Part shown: positions 36,671 to 47,663 of the stretch, one piece after another
How the letters are laid out: each line of letters opens with the position of its first letter
Position numbering within the stretch: position 1 is the first letter of the stretch
NCBI GenBank assembly: GCA_026120035.1
Contig: JALRME010000049.1
Location: 1-64,000 of the forward strand
Direction of reading: 5' to 3'
Length of the DNA: 64,000 bases
DNA from: Coleophoma eucalyptorum
Lineage: Eukaryota; Ascomycota; Leotiomycetes; Helotiales; Dermateaceae
Program-made: the position numbers and the translations under genes
Notes under the pieces: model-generated
Seen by the model: the letters and a program-made list of their open reading frames with translations, nothing else
The model's database searches: none
What the model was told of the DNA's origin: nothing

Positions 36671-37478
36671 GGCATCAGTCGGTGTGAAATTTGAATATAA
36701 GCGATACCTCTGCAGCGAGTTTTATATTATAGACTATTGTTAATGTCCACCGCTTCCTAACCTCTTGTCCATAGAAGCTTCTATAGAGAATTTTATATAC
36801 TCCCAGTACTTTTAATTGCTTACTAATTTACTATCCACTAAGCTACCACATACGCGGCTGTGTTTCTTCCAACCATTGGAGCGTAAGCATTACTAAGCTA
36901 CCACTTCAGCAGCTCTGTTCTTTTAAAGGGTAAGTGATCTCGAAATTTGCTTACTTGCCACAAGAAAAAGCTACATTTGTTTTCGAATTGTTTCCCCTGA
37001 GATCATACCAGTGACCAGGCCAATTCAATGATGGCTGATCTTGATGATCCCCATGTCATCCATACCAACCTAATGGTCGAGATAAATGAGTGGATAGGAG
37101 AGTTACCCAGGGGGACTCCTAGCACTTGCAGAATTATCCACTCCGTGCCACTCCGTGCGACTCATGGAATAGTCAGATGGTGAACAAGCCAGAACAAAAA
37201 ACCTATGCCATTCTCAGCGGATTCAAATAATCCTACGAGACCTCGCTAACTATGACAGAGATCATGGAAAGGTCCCTTGTACGTGCCAAGAAAACCGTCT
37301 TTACGCGAGGAGTTTACTTTGAAGATCGGCATTGGCACATAACTTAGACGAGGATCGGATGACGAGTTGGTCATAGAGTTTGGAAGCCTGATCTCAGGCT
37401 TAATCAGGTTAAAAAGTCTAAAGTGCACCCATAAACAAGAATGAGAAAATTTATAATTACTAACCAAAGATACAATGC
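36671..37478. other. Convergent 3' regions, no gene
   Basis: AT-rich spacer between converging genes. A short imperfect repeat CACTCCGTGCC/CACTCCGTGCG lies at about 37140. Confidence 0.5.
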
Positions 37479-38701
37479 TCATGCAAACCGGTCCTGGAGC
37501 TTTGACGACGCCGACGCTCGTCTCGCAGCGACCTCAATATCCACACCCGAACTCCCTTTTCGTTTTGGACACGCAACCATAATAAAAGCCCAGGCCGGAA
37601 GTACAATACTTGCGCAGACGGCAAGACCAATCAACCACAAATGATCTCCAATCCACAAGAATATGCGGTTATCCCAGTTCACCCACGTCTCCCCGCGTTC
37701 CTGTGTGAAGAAGACCCAAGGATCACTCCCTGGCCGGCCATCCATCATAACTCGGTACACCTTGTCCTCTTCCTGGATGTTCTTGTGCTTTTGATACTTC
37801 TCCCACAAGTCGGTTTCGAACCATTGCCCGCTCGCATAGCTGATGGTGATATAAGGGAAGAAATAGTCGTAGTTGTAGGGTTTAAGGGAGTCGGTCATCA
37901 GTTTCCAGAATGGGTGGTTGGGTCGTGATCCAAGGATGTTGTTACTGAGCGCGCCGTGTCCACCATCAGTAGTGAATGCTGGGTAATAGATCAGCGCTGT
38001 AAGACTCTCATTGCAGCCCTACAGAATCCGTTAGTACTCGGTCACCAAAGAAGTGCTTGAGCAGGGGGCAAAAACCAGAGGTGGGAATGGAGGCTGGTAG
38101 GTATTAGACAGAGGCATTGCAGTAAAAACAAGGACAAACAAGTATGAAATGGTGCAGAAAGGAAAATGTGAAGTACATTATCTAGATCAAGATAAATTCC
38201 TCCATAATGTAGTAGCAGGAAGTACCTCAAGGCATCCACCCTTTGTACTCGGTAAATGTAGTCGCTATACGTCTGCAGAAACCATGGGTATTTTTCTCGG
38301 ATGAAGTCATGAGAGTCATTCTCATTCCACAGCTACAAACATCCATTAGCATCCTTCCCAAGTTACCTCTGCGGTATGAGCAGGGGAAGGGGGAAAGAAC
38401 AGCAGGAACCTACCTTATGCTCCCAATCTGGATTCAAGTCTTTACATTTCTGGGCGACTTGGTTCCAATCTGAGGGAATGCCCTGACCACTCCAGTCATG
38501 ATAGACTTGATGTATTATTTTTGGAATATATTCTGGTCTGTCATGGACGGTAGTGTTGGAGAGGTAGGCCGCCTTGATCTGCTCTTGGGTGATAGCAGGA
38601 CCTGAATGGGCGGAGAAGATTTGGATCAAGTTTACCAGTCGCCAGAGAAAAAACAGAACAAATAGCACCAGCACCCAGGCTGCCGTGAAACGGGAGCGCA
38701 T
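37479..38701 (-). CDS. Inositol phosphoceramide mannosyltransferase-like (SUR1/CSH1, Gly_transf_sug)
   Basis: Three exons on the minus strand: 38701-38414, 38332-38177 and 38018-37479, 327 aa. The N-terminus is a type II membrane anchor (AAWVLVLFVLFFLWRLVNL), then YIPKIIHQVYHDW, QKCKDLNPDWEHKLWNE and VQRVDALRYFLLLHYGGIY, all OCH1/SUR1-family blocks. The DxD is LDLDN (Asp145-Asp147), after which the chain continues with GCNESLTALIYYPAF. A second TM helix (WLIGLAVCASIVLPAWAFIMV) lies near the C-terminus, as in SUR1/CSH1. The yeast enzymes transfer mannose from GDP-mannose to inositol phosphoceramide in the Golgi. Intron 2 is unusually long for this window (158 nt) and cuts immediately after the DxD. 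Confidence is high for the family, moderate for the exact acceptor. Confidence 0.85.
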
Positions 38702-41175
38702 GGTGTCTTTGGAAAAAAATTCAATGAGGGATGCAAGCAAGCGAGCAAGCGGACGACAAAGCAAAGCTTTATTGATATCGTCCCACTCAAGCGAACCAAC
38801 CCCGTATTTACCCAATTTGTGGACGATGACGGCGTGTGGGTATGATTGGTACCATGCTACAGTATTATCAACTGGGAGTTTGGGGATGCTGCTGGTGGGC
38901 AGTGGCTGTCGAGGGCGTTCAGGGAATGCCTGGAGCACGAGAAGACCACGACGTTCGAAGGGACGCGTGCGAGCACGGCACTTGCAAGACCGACCACAAC
39001 GAGGACCGGGACGAACGAATCAATGGTGCTTTAAAGGTATAAAGGGCGTTGTGAGAACTTAAGTGGTCGCCAGCGAGGGTTTCCCAGGTTGCAGGTGGTC
39101 AGAGCTGGTGGGCCGAAAAGGCTTGATTCCTGCCATAAGCGATGATATCAGCACGGTACTGGCAGATAGATGCAGAGGTGGCAGGGCACTTCAACGACCG
39201 CCAAGTAAATCCACGACTGCGTTTCCGTATCACCGTCGCACCGTGTCCCGTTCGATGTCTCGTGCTGTTATTTTTCGGCTCAGCCAATTTGACGCAGCCT
39301 TGCCTCGCGGAAGGGCGGGAAATTCAAGCAAGCAAGGTCGACTAAGAGGGCAGCTCGACGCCGGATCGAGGTATACGAGCCCAGTGACATTTCAGTGACA
39401 TTTCCGGACACTGGTAAGCAAATGGTCCCTCTAACCATCTGCGCCTTACCATCACTTCGATTACCATTGCGAAATGACCACGGCCACTCTAGGCAATTCA
39501 TTCAACAGTGGGAACTTCCTCACCTCAGCCTAGCTCCATGCCCCCATGTGGCAGGCTTGATACTCCATGCCGTCATGCAGGTATACAAATCTAGGGTCCA
39601 AAAGATAACAGAGCCAAGCCATCGACGAAGACCAGCGCCTTATAACACATGCTCCTCGCGCAAAGAATTCACGGTCAGTTGATCAATGTCTGTCGGCTAT
39701 CGTGGGCATTGGCATGAATCCAGAGCAGAACAATTCATTTTGGTGAAGAAGTTGGATGAATGAGAAGCGAGGATGCCATCAACGTGGGCGAAGCCCTGGC
39801 TGGACCGCAGGCAAGCGATGGAGCTCTGGTCCAATCAGCGCACCCGTCTCGCAGTGCTGGCAGCGCGGGCACCATTGGCCCCTGAGACAGCGATGACTGC
39901 AAGTCAACCCCGGTGGTAGTGATTGGGTAGATCGTGCTGGGCGGCCATTGAGATTCCACATATTGTTGATTGTAGTGTACGGAATATAGAGGGAGAAGGA
40001 GAGGGAGAGGGAGAGAACGAGAGAGAGCGGGAGATAGCGGGAGACATTTGAGTTTTGATTTACCTCGCCTTGCCCTACCGCCTTGCCCTGCCTTGTTTTG
40101 CCTTGCCTTACCTTTTTTGGGAGGGGGTTTGTTTATCTTACGGAAATCCCTTTGTTGTTTCGGATCTTTTGGTCTATGTTTAACATGGAAAAGATACTTA
40201 GGTACTTTACGCGTTAGGTAAGTACTTAAGTAATAAAGCCTGTGACTGAGAGAAGCCAGCCAAGACAGCACGCAGCAATCAACCCCAATTCCTAACTAAG
40301 TAAGGTTATCACGGACAAGCTTTCCATAGCACGGCAGCCCTTGGAGGTCCGCTCACATTGATTTACTGCTCTTCCACTGCCCAGTCTGTATAGTCTGTAT
40401 CTGGGTTCCAGTTCCCACTACCAACTATCCTAGACCGCTGCACATGCAACCCTTTTCTGAACCCATCGCCGCCCCCCTCCCCATCCCTTGGATAGACCAC
40501 CTGACTGACGATATTACCGCATTTCTCAATTTTACACCAGAAATGACCAGCCGCTCACAACCAAGTTGGAATGTCTGCGCTAGCAATCCAACGAAAGCCG
40601 CGCAATCCACATCGTGGGTCGATGCTGTCACTGCTAGTGTTCCTTGGCTGCTCCCCCCCCCAAGCGAGGCGATCGCATATCATATTCACTCTTTCGCCGC
40701 CGTCGGTCATTTTCTCTGCGACAACACCACTCATTTTGGCAAACCCTGGTAGCTGCCGAGCCTGCCAATCACCCCGCGCCAGCGACGTCTCGTCCACCCA
40801 AATCTCAACTTTTATACACGGAGTGTCAACGCGAGCTCGCCGTTGGCTGCGTCTGCAATTTGGATCGGTATGGACCTTTCTGCTACCCTTTTCCCTCCAC
40901 AAAAGCTCGTGCTAGGATGATATGGATGAACCTGTCTGTGCTGCAGTAGTAAGTGAGCTCCTGTCAAGCTGTTGAATTGCGGCCAAGGAGAAAGTTGGTA
41001 TCTTCTTTCATATTGAGACACTCACTCACTCACTCTTTCACCGATTCACTTGCTCACTCTCCCCATTTGTTTGCCCTTTCTTCTATTCTTTCTTCTCCTA
41101 CCCTTTCTTCTCCCGCCCGCCTCCCCCATTCCCGTTATTGTTGCTGTTGTATCCCTTCCTTTGGGCGCAGATGCA
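38702..41175. other. Spacer with purine- and pyrimidine-rich tracts
   Basis: About 2.5 kb without supported genes. A GAGAGG-rich tract spans about 39990-40045, followed by degenerate CCTTGC repeats at about 40075-40112. A run of (CACT)n sits at about 41021, and C/T-rich sequence to 41160 is probably the leader of the glycosyltransferase gene. TTG-started ORF extensions here are low-complexity. Confidence 0.45.
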
Positions 41176-43175
41176 ATGGTGCTGTCCAAGGTAGTCTCGT
41201 GGGGTGCGCAAAGAATAGCAAGTCTTGGCCTAGTCGCGCTGCTACTCCTCGTCTACATTGCTCTTGGCCATGACAAACCAAAGGGTGCCGCTGAAGGAAG
41301 ACCAGAGCTCACAAAGACTCAGCTGGTCCTCGTCATCTACACCCTTTTCACCCATCTACAAGCTCTCGCATTTCCCGTCCGGTTATGTGTTTCGACATGG
41401 AGCGTAACCAAGAAACTCAAGAAAGTCCATCAGCCTCATTCATCGCCTCGGCCACTGACCAAACAGGGTGTGAGTACGGGGGTGAAGAGTATGGATATCT
41501 ATGAGGACTCATCATACTCATCCTCATCCGAGGACGAAGGAGCGTTGAAGCGCGAGGATGACTTGGTGCTTCACTCCATTATCTTGCCCAACTACAAGGA
41601 AGACATCAATAACCTTCGCGAGACCTTGCAAGTCCTCGCATGCAACCAACAAGCGAGCTCTACATGTGAGGTAAGTCGACGAATCACCTCCCAGCCGTGC
41701 TTGGAACCTTACTCATCTGATTATCTCTAGGTAATCCTCGCAATGGAGCAAGGCGAAGAAGAATCCGAAATCAAAGCAAAGCTTCTATGCAAGGAGTTCT
41801 CCGAGCGATTTCGCAATGTTGATTATACTCTCCACCCTCGAGATATCCCGGGCGAGGCGCAAGGAAAGAGCAGCAACCTCAGTTGGGCAGCGAGGCATGT
41901 GAGTGAGAAGTATAGCACGGATAAGCAGAAGAAGAACGTAATCATTACGGTTCTTGATGGTATGGTGTGCACTTCCTCGGATTTGAACTCCCACTAATCG
42001 CAGCATAGCCGACAGCCATCTCTCGCCCACCTATTTCGCTCAGATCACTTCCATGCACCGATATTATTCTCAAACGAGTGCAACTACCGTCTACGTGCCT
42101 CCGATCATTTTCGACCGCAATTCACATCTCGTCCCAACCGCAGTCCGCGTCGCGGATCTGCTTTGGGCTGGCGCCGGTCTTTCAGGACATCACCGAGGTT
42201 CGACCATCTGCCCGCCAACATCTGTGTACTCGCTCCCTCTGACTTTGGTCGACCGGGCTGGTGGTTGGGACACTGGACCAGAGGCGATTGGAGAAGATTT
42301 GCACATGTACATCAAATGCTTCTTCACTGTGAATGGCAACCTGACAACAAGAACGGTGCTGAGTCCTGCTAGTCAGACGAACGTGCATACGTCGGGTAAA
42401 GGCATCAGAGGAGCGTGGGAGAATTGCTATGCGAGATATCGACAGGCCATGAGACATATGTGGGGTGCCTTAGATAGCGGATATGTCGTCAAGTCGATTT
42501 ACCAGATGTGTTGGCGGACACTGTGTGGAAAGAATGCTGTTGGAGAGTCGTAAGTTCTTTTCAACTCCCGGTCGATGACCAACGTTTCTAACGGCTCGTA
42601 GCCCAAACTGGACCAGTACAATTACCCTTGTGCATCGCATGTATGAAGCTCATTTCCTCCCAACCCATATGACCATCCTTATCGTCGGTGCTGGATTGTA
42701 CACAGCCTTCGTCCCGATTCAGCAAATACCTCCATTGATGCTTCAAGCCTTCGATATCACGGGTTACATACGAGTTAGCTCGCTTGTCCTGCTTGGGTTC
42801 TTCTTTTGCTTCTACGAGCGCTACCACACACTCTGCGTGACGACCCGCGAAGCAGAAATGATCCGCGTCGGTCTAGCCGATCGCATGGTGGATGGGTTCA
42901 GCTACCGCAAGTTGTCGAAGAACTTTGCGGATTATCTTTTCTTTCCTATCTCTGGTGTAGCATTTGGTTCATTGCCGACTTTCGTGGCCCTCGTCTGCCA
43001 TTTTTGGACGCTCCGTTTGGTGTACAAGGTTAGTAAGAAACCGACTTTAATGGGTGTTCCAATTCCTATTCCTGTATAGTTTGGAGAAAGAATCAAGCAT
43101 ATGGCCGCAGGGCCGCGTGTGGTTATTGCATTCTGGTGTGCGGCCGCGATATTGGGAGGCTTGGATCTGTTGTAG
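41176..43175 (+). CDS. Membrane glycosyltransferase, GT2-like
   Basis: Five exons: 41176-41670, 41731-41959, 42009-42549, 42602-43028 and 43080-43175, 595 aa. Start at ATG 41176, followed by a TM helix (LGLVALLLLVYIALG). The catalytic part has VLHSIILPNYKED, then after a splice VTVLDADSHLSPTYF-type text, in which Asp241-Ala-Asp243 is the DxD created across intron 2 (acceptor CATAG). WDTGPEAIGEDLHMYIK is the GT2 'ED' block, and RYRQAMRHMWGALDSGY replaces the Q/RxxRW block. Several TM helices follow. The final 51-nt intron (GTTAGT...TATAG) replaces a short read-through tail with FGERIKHMAAG and a last hydrophobic helix. Donor specificity is unknown; relatives are processive or polyprenyl-type glycosyltransferases. 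Confidence 0.82.
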
Positions 43176-43840
43176 ATTGGGGGTATTCGCAGGCGCTTTT
43201 AGACATAAGCCATTGCTTGGGCGATATTGTAATTCGCACGTATAACTGTTAGATACCGCAGTGACGATTATATATAATGACATAAATGGAATGATCCTGG
43301 ATCCCGGTGCTACTTTTGGTTCCAAAAGTCGTGGCCCATTCAGCTGAGGCGTTGCCGCTGGCGAACACTTCGGGATGTGACGTCCACCTTCCCATGGTAA
43401 AGCGAGCAGGCCTTGTCAAACTCTCAGACAAGAACCGTTGGCCCCTTTAAATACCTTAATCTAACAACATGAATGTGCATTATTTGACATAAATCGCCCC
43501 ATTTTGTATTTCCTCGATAGTTCTCACTCTTCCAGACCCAATCAAATACACATATGCCGAGCTAAGCTTTACAACTCAGAAGGTTGCCTAGCCGAAAATC
43601 CCGCACAGAAGTCCTTAAGCTGACGATTTTGCTTTTCTCCTATCAGGAGGAATGCTATCGTGGCTCCTCGAAACCTTACTCTACACCTCTATTGATTCAA
43701 TATACTTCATCTGCACATATATTTACCCACAGAACACATATTACGGCCTTTAAGTTAGCCTCTCTATCCGGCATTAAGAGCCTCGCGAGTTGTAATTAAC
43801 TGCCGGCATCTTGCCCAACATATTAAATCAAGAGGAGAAG
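43176..43840. other. Spacer, no gene
   Basis: AT-rich sequence before the GH5 gene; no motif recognised. Confidence 0.5.
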
Positions 43841-45112
43841 ATGATGAACCGCAGAACCTGGAAGCATGTCTTCTACATTCTCACAATAAGTGGTATCATA
43901 TCTATAATATACACCCGCATCTATCAACCTTTCCTCGACACAAGATCCTATCTCAAGACACAAGACCCTCAATTTCTCTCAGTCTCCTCAGCTCTTCCCG
44001 GATACGCGGTACCTAACACCAAAGCCAAGAAACTCACCCACCCACCGCTCCACACCCAAGGCCGAGACGTCCTCGATGCCACGGGCACCCGCTTCAAGCT
44101 CGCCGCCATAAACTGGTATGGCGGCAGTGACGAGCTGTTGATCCCTGGCGGGCTGGATATCCAGCACCGGGACGCGATCTCGGCCCAGATCTCCGCCATG
44201 GGGTTCAACAGCGTGCGTCTTCCGTATTCCGACGAGATGGTCCGCAGCAATCCCGTGATCCCGGACGAGTTGCTTGCTGCCAACGGGGATCTGTACGGGG
44301 CACGCGCGCTCGAGGTCTTCACGGCGGTGGTAGAGAGCCTCACGGCTGCGGGCGTGGCGGTCATTGTTAACAACCACATCACGCACGCGACGTGGTGTTG
44401 TGGCATCGATCCCTGTGATGCTGCGTGGTTCAATTCCTATCTCCCGCGCGGCGTGTGTCGCATCCGGCAGACGGAGGCGGAGTGGATTGAAAATTGGGAA
44501 ACCATCATGAGGCCGTTGGTGAATAATTCCATGGTGATCGGGGCGGATTTGAGGAATGAGCCGAGAGGGCTTTGGGGAACGATGCGGTGGGAACAGTGGG
44601 CCGGTGCGGCGGAAATGGTGGGGAATGCTCTGCAGCGCATGAGTGAAGACTGGTTAATTGTGGTGGAGGGAACGAGTTCTTCGAATGATTTGGTGGGTGT
44701 GAAGACTCGTTCGGTAGTTCTTGATATCCCGGATCACGTTGTCTATTCTTCGCATGTCTACGGTTGGTCAGGCTGGGGATCAATCGGAGGGCCGTATTCC
44801 AGACGGGAATATGCCTCATTCGCCCAGTCGATGGACGAGAACTGGGGCTATCTTCTTTCCGAGGACATTGCACCAGTATGGGTGGGTGAATTTGGTGCTC
44901 CTAATGTTTCCAACGACGGAGATTTGACTTATTGGACGCACCTACTCAAGTATTTGCATAATATCGATGCGGATTTTGCTTACTGGGCCCTCAATCCGAG
45001 GAAACCGCATGGGAACACGACAGAGAGTTATGGTCTGGTTAGAGATGATTGGCAAACTGTGGTAGATGATTATAGAATGGCGGATCTTAGGAAGCTAATG
45101 GGGCGTACGTGA
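43841..45112 (+). CDS. Membrane-anchored GH5 family glycoside hydrolase
   Basis: Single exon, 423 aa, ATG at 43841 (a second ATG follows immediately). An N-terminal signal anchor (VFYILTISGIISIIYTRIY) precedes a GH5 TIM barrel: FKLAAINWYGG (strand 1), GFNSVRLPYSDEMV (strand 2), VIVNNHITHATWCC, acid/base Glu240 in DLRNEPRG, SSHVYGWSGWGS and nucleophile Glu350 in VWVGEFGAP, followed by DFAYWALNP. All catalytic residues are present. Distinct from secreted cellulases by lacking a cleavable signal and a cellulose-binding module. The anchor suggests a role at the plasma membrane or Golgi in wall glucan or glycolipid processing. The central part is noticeably richer in G+C than the neighbours. The exact subfamily cannot be told by eye. 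Confidence 0.88.
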   Translation: MMNRRTWKHVFYILTISGIISIIYTRIYQPFLDTRSYLKTQDPQFLSVSSALPGYAVPNTKAKKLTHPPLHTQGRDVLDATGTRFKLAAINWYGGSDELLIPGGLDIQHRDAISAQISAMGFNSVRLPYSDEMVRSNPVIPDELLAANGDLYGARALEVFTAVVESLTAAGVAVIVNNHITHATWCCGIDPCDAAWFNSYLPRGVCRIRQTEAEWIENWETIMRPLVNNSMVIGADLRNEPRGLWGTMRWEQWAGAAEMVGNALQRMSEDWLIVVEGTSSSNDLVGVKTRSVVLDIPDHVVYSSHVYGWSGWGSIGGPYSRREYASFAQSMDENWGYLLSEDIAPVWVGEFGAPNVSNDGDLTYWTHLLKYLHNIDADFAYWALNPRKPHGNTTESYGLVRDDWQTVVDDYRMADLRKLMGRT

Positions 45113-45254
45113 AGCAAGCAGTCAACGGCAGGCCAGTAAGAGTGTGATCGGGCGCGTATGAAGGAGTCACTAAGTAAAAGCTTTTCACTTACTGGTGTAT
45201 ATATATATTTTAGTAGTCTGAATTTGTGTGAATGATTTAATTTTCGTTACTGCA

Positions 45255-47139
45255 TCAACCATCAACGTGATCAGGGGACATAGCCATACTTAAGCGCTGT
45301 CCAAGAAGTTGCATTTCTGTGACCGATTCCTGCGAGTCTCCCCTAGCCTCCAGGATCTTTACTGCCCGCTCCTGAGAATCCCGCAATGGCGTAAGGTAAA
45401 GCTCCTCAACAATCGCCAACATTCCTGGTGGTACAACATGCGAATACTGTTTACTATGTAGAAAGAATAGTAGATTGGCTGCTGGCATATAGAACGGGAA
45501 GGCTTGTGCTAGATTCTGGATCAGTTCATCGTCGCTGATTTGTGCTAGTGATGTCAGGTCTGGAAAGAGGTAAGGTTGTGTTACTGCCAGTGCTTCTGTC
45601 GATGAGAAGATATCCTCGGATTTCCGTTCCTCGGCCGTGATTATCTCCTCTTTAAGCCACGCTACAGCTGAGCCTTTCAACGTCTCATACGGACAATGCT
45701 CCAAGGTGTCGGAGATAAATGTTAAGCGTAAGCGACCAGAAGGATGTGCATGTAGGATCGCCGTGCATAATACATGTGCCCCCGCACGCAAGGTGGGTGA
45801 AGGGTTGTTGGCTGACAAGAGCGATAATGTTTGAAGGTACTGCATGAATTCTTCATCTTCGAGCGGCCCTGCAACGAATTTATTGGAATTTTCGAGCCAA
45901 AGTCCTGTCGCGATTATTGCGTCAATAATTCCCGACGGCTCGCTTCCCGTCGTTTCTTGGCCACTAACACCTATGAACTGATTCACAAGCTTCATATGAT
46001 CTGGAAAGATCGAAAGGTCGGGTTGTGGGTTCTTAGCCTCGAACAGAATTGATGAAAATATGAAGTAGGTCAAAAGAAATAAGGCCCCGGCACGCGAGAG
46101 GGGAATGTCATCTGGCGATGATGGGTAATTTGCCTCAGGGTCGTCTTCATCGGACGATTTTACCTCAACCTTGAACACGGCATCTAGCAGAAATTCAGGA
46201 TCGGACATCCCAACATCTTTGGACACAGACTAAACGAAATCAGCTAGTGATGGAAGAACAAGAAAGGTCCTTACTCACCACAAGTCCACCAACGATGTTG
46301 TCCCGAATGGCAAGCGTTGGATCCTCCTTGAACATTTCACCAAGAGTCTTTCTAGCCACGACAACCTTTTTCGGCGCAAAGACTTCCTGCAGTCGAGAAG
46401 CCCATTCTAATGTATTTGCATTGACATATTCCTCCAATATATGCGAGACAAACGACTGAACCAGCTTTTCTTGAATTGCTTGTTCAGCGGGGTCCTCTTC
46501 CTGCGCTTCAGGGTCAGGAGCTTTTGGGTCTAGGGAGGAATCAGCAGTCGGTATTGTTATGCTGGATTTCCGACCAGGGAGCGAAGGTCGCTTTTTGCCA
46601 GAGATAGTATGTATAAATGATATGACAGCTGTTGTTGCCTGGGGTGAAGGTCGGTAAGAAGAGAGGATTGACATGAGGGAGGTGGAGAGAAAGCGTGAAG
46701 GATATCGCGTCTTGATTCGTGGGTGGACTATCGACAGCAAATCAACCAAAACACAGAATTTATCTGTATTGGTAGGTTCTGTTTGTTCGGTTTTGGGGTC
46801 ATTCTTCTCGCCAGAATTATCCCCAGCTGTGCCAACCAGATCGTGCTCATCCTCATCCAACTCTAGCAGAGTCAAAGCCTCCGTGATCTTCAACACAACT
46901 TCTCGAGGATTTCCAAGTCGTGCGATAGTCCCTAGGCATTTTTCTGAGCCTGAAATAGGAACCAGGAGGTGTATCAGGTCCCAGCCAATGTTCTGCGTCA
47001 ATTCCGGATCTTGCAGAATATCGTTCAAGGCGGGGAGAATAGCGGGGGATAGATGCGATTCAAGGATGGTGAGGTATGTGAGATAATCCGTAGCAGGTGG
47101 TAGACTTTCAGTAATTGCCTTGACAGGATCTGAAGCCAT
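45255..47139 (-). CDS. Ybp1/glomulin-type protein (YAP1-binding/ALF4 family, PF08568)
   Basis: Two exons on the minus strand: 47139-46279 and 46229-45255, joined in phase 0 across a 49-nt intron; 611 aa. Mostly alpha-helical, no TM or signal. Blocks such as LTYLTILESHLSPAILPAL, NIGWDLIHLLVPI, CLGTIARLGNPREVVLKITE, LSRAGALFLLTYFIFS and LRAGAHVLCTAILHAHP match the fungal Ybp1/Ybp2 (glomulin, ALF4) family. In yeast Ybp1 helps the peroxidase Hyr1/Gpx3 oxidise the transcription factor Yap1, and Ybp2 acts at kinetochores. The gene is a conserved housekeeping-type neighbour that marks the left edge of the terpenoid cluster. Assignment rests on remembered family pattern; a profile search would confirm it. 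Confidence 0.82.
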
Positions 47140-47663
47140 CTTAGAATCGCCTTTGGCAAAGAAAAACTGGTCAATATGACGTCGGTAGGTTGGCGGAGAT
47201 GGGCGACATTCCTGGGAGCTTTGAGAAGTGCAGCCTTATCGTTAGCGTAAGGCTGGAAATCACGTGTATATACCCCCCTTTTCATGGTTTCGTCACACAG
47301 CCTCACTTATATTAGATATCATCCTCGTCAATATCAATCATGTCCTTTGTCTCAGACATCGATCGACATCACCGGCATGAAATGTTCAAATTACTGTAGA
47401 ATCTAAACTCGGCCGTGCAGGATCGATCTCCTTGCGTTGCGCTTACAAAGGCTGCCTACGGCATGAAGGTGATGCTCTCATGAAGTCTTAAACGCATAAC
47501 ACGAGTTCCACCGCCACATACCGCCATAGGCTGAATATTTCACAAAGCTCTTAATGCCATTCTTAGCGATATGGAGTACACCAGAATTGACTTTAATATT
47601 GTACCTGGAATTTTCGATGTTTGTCCAGTCATACTCTCCGGAGCACATACTTCTGCGCTCGCT
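47140..47663. other. Spacer between Ybp1-like gene and terpene synthase
   Basis: Upstream of the Ybp1-like gene and downstream of the terpene synthase, both on the minus strand. No ORF of note. Confidence 0.5.

Noticed and set aside
39735..40271. 178-codon minus ORF
   Set aside because: Contains simple repeats (GAGAGG and CCTTGC tracts) and no recognisable domain.
44505..44873. Minus ORFs opposite the GH5 gene
   Set aside because: Shadows of the GC-richer GH5 coding strand.
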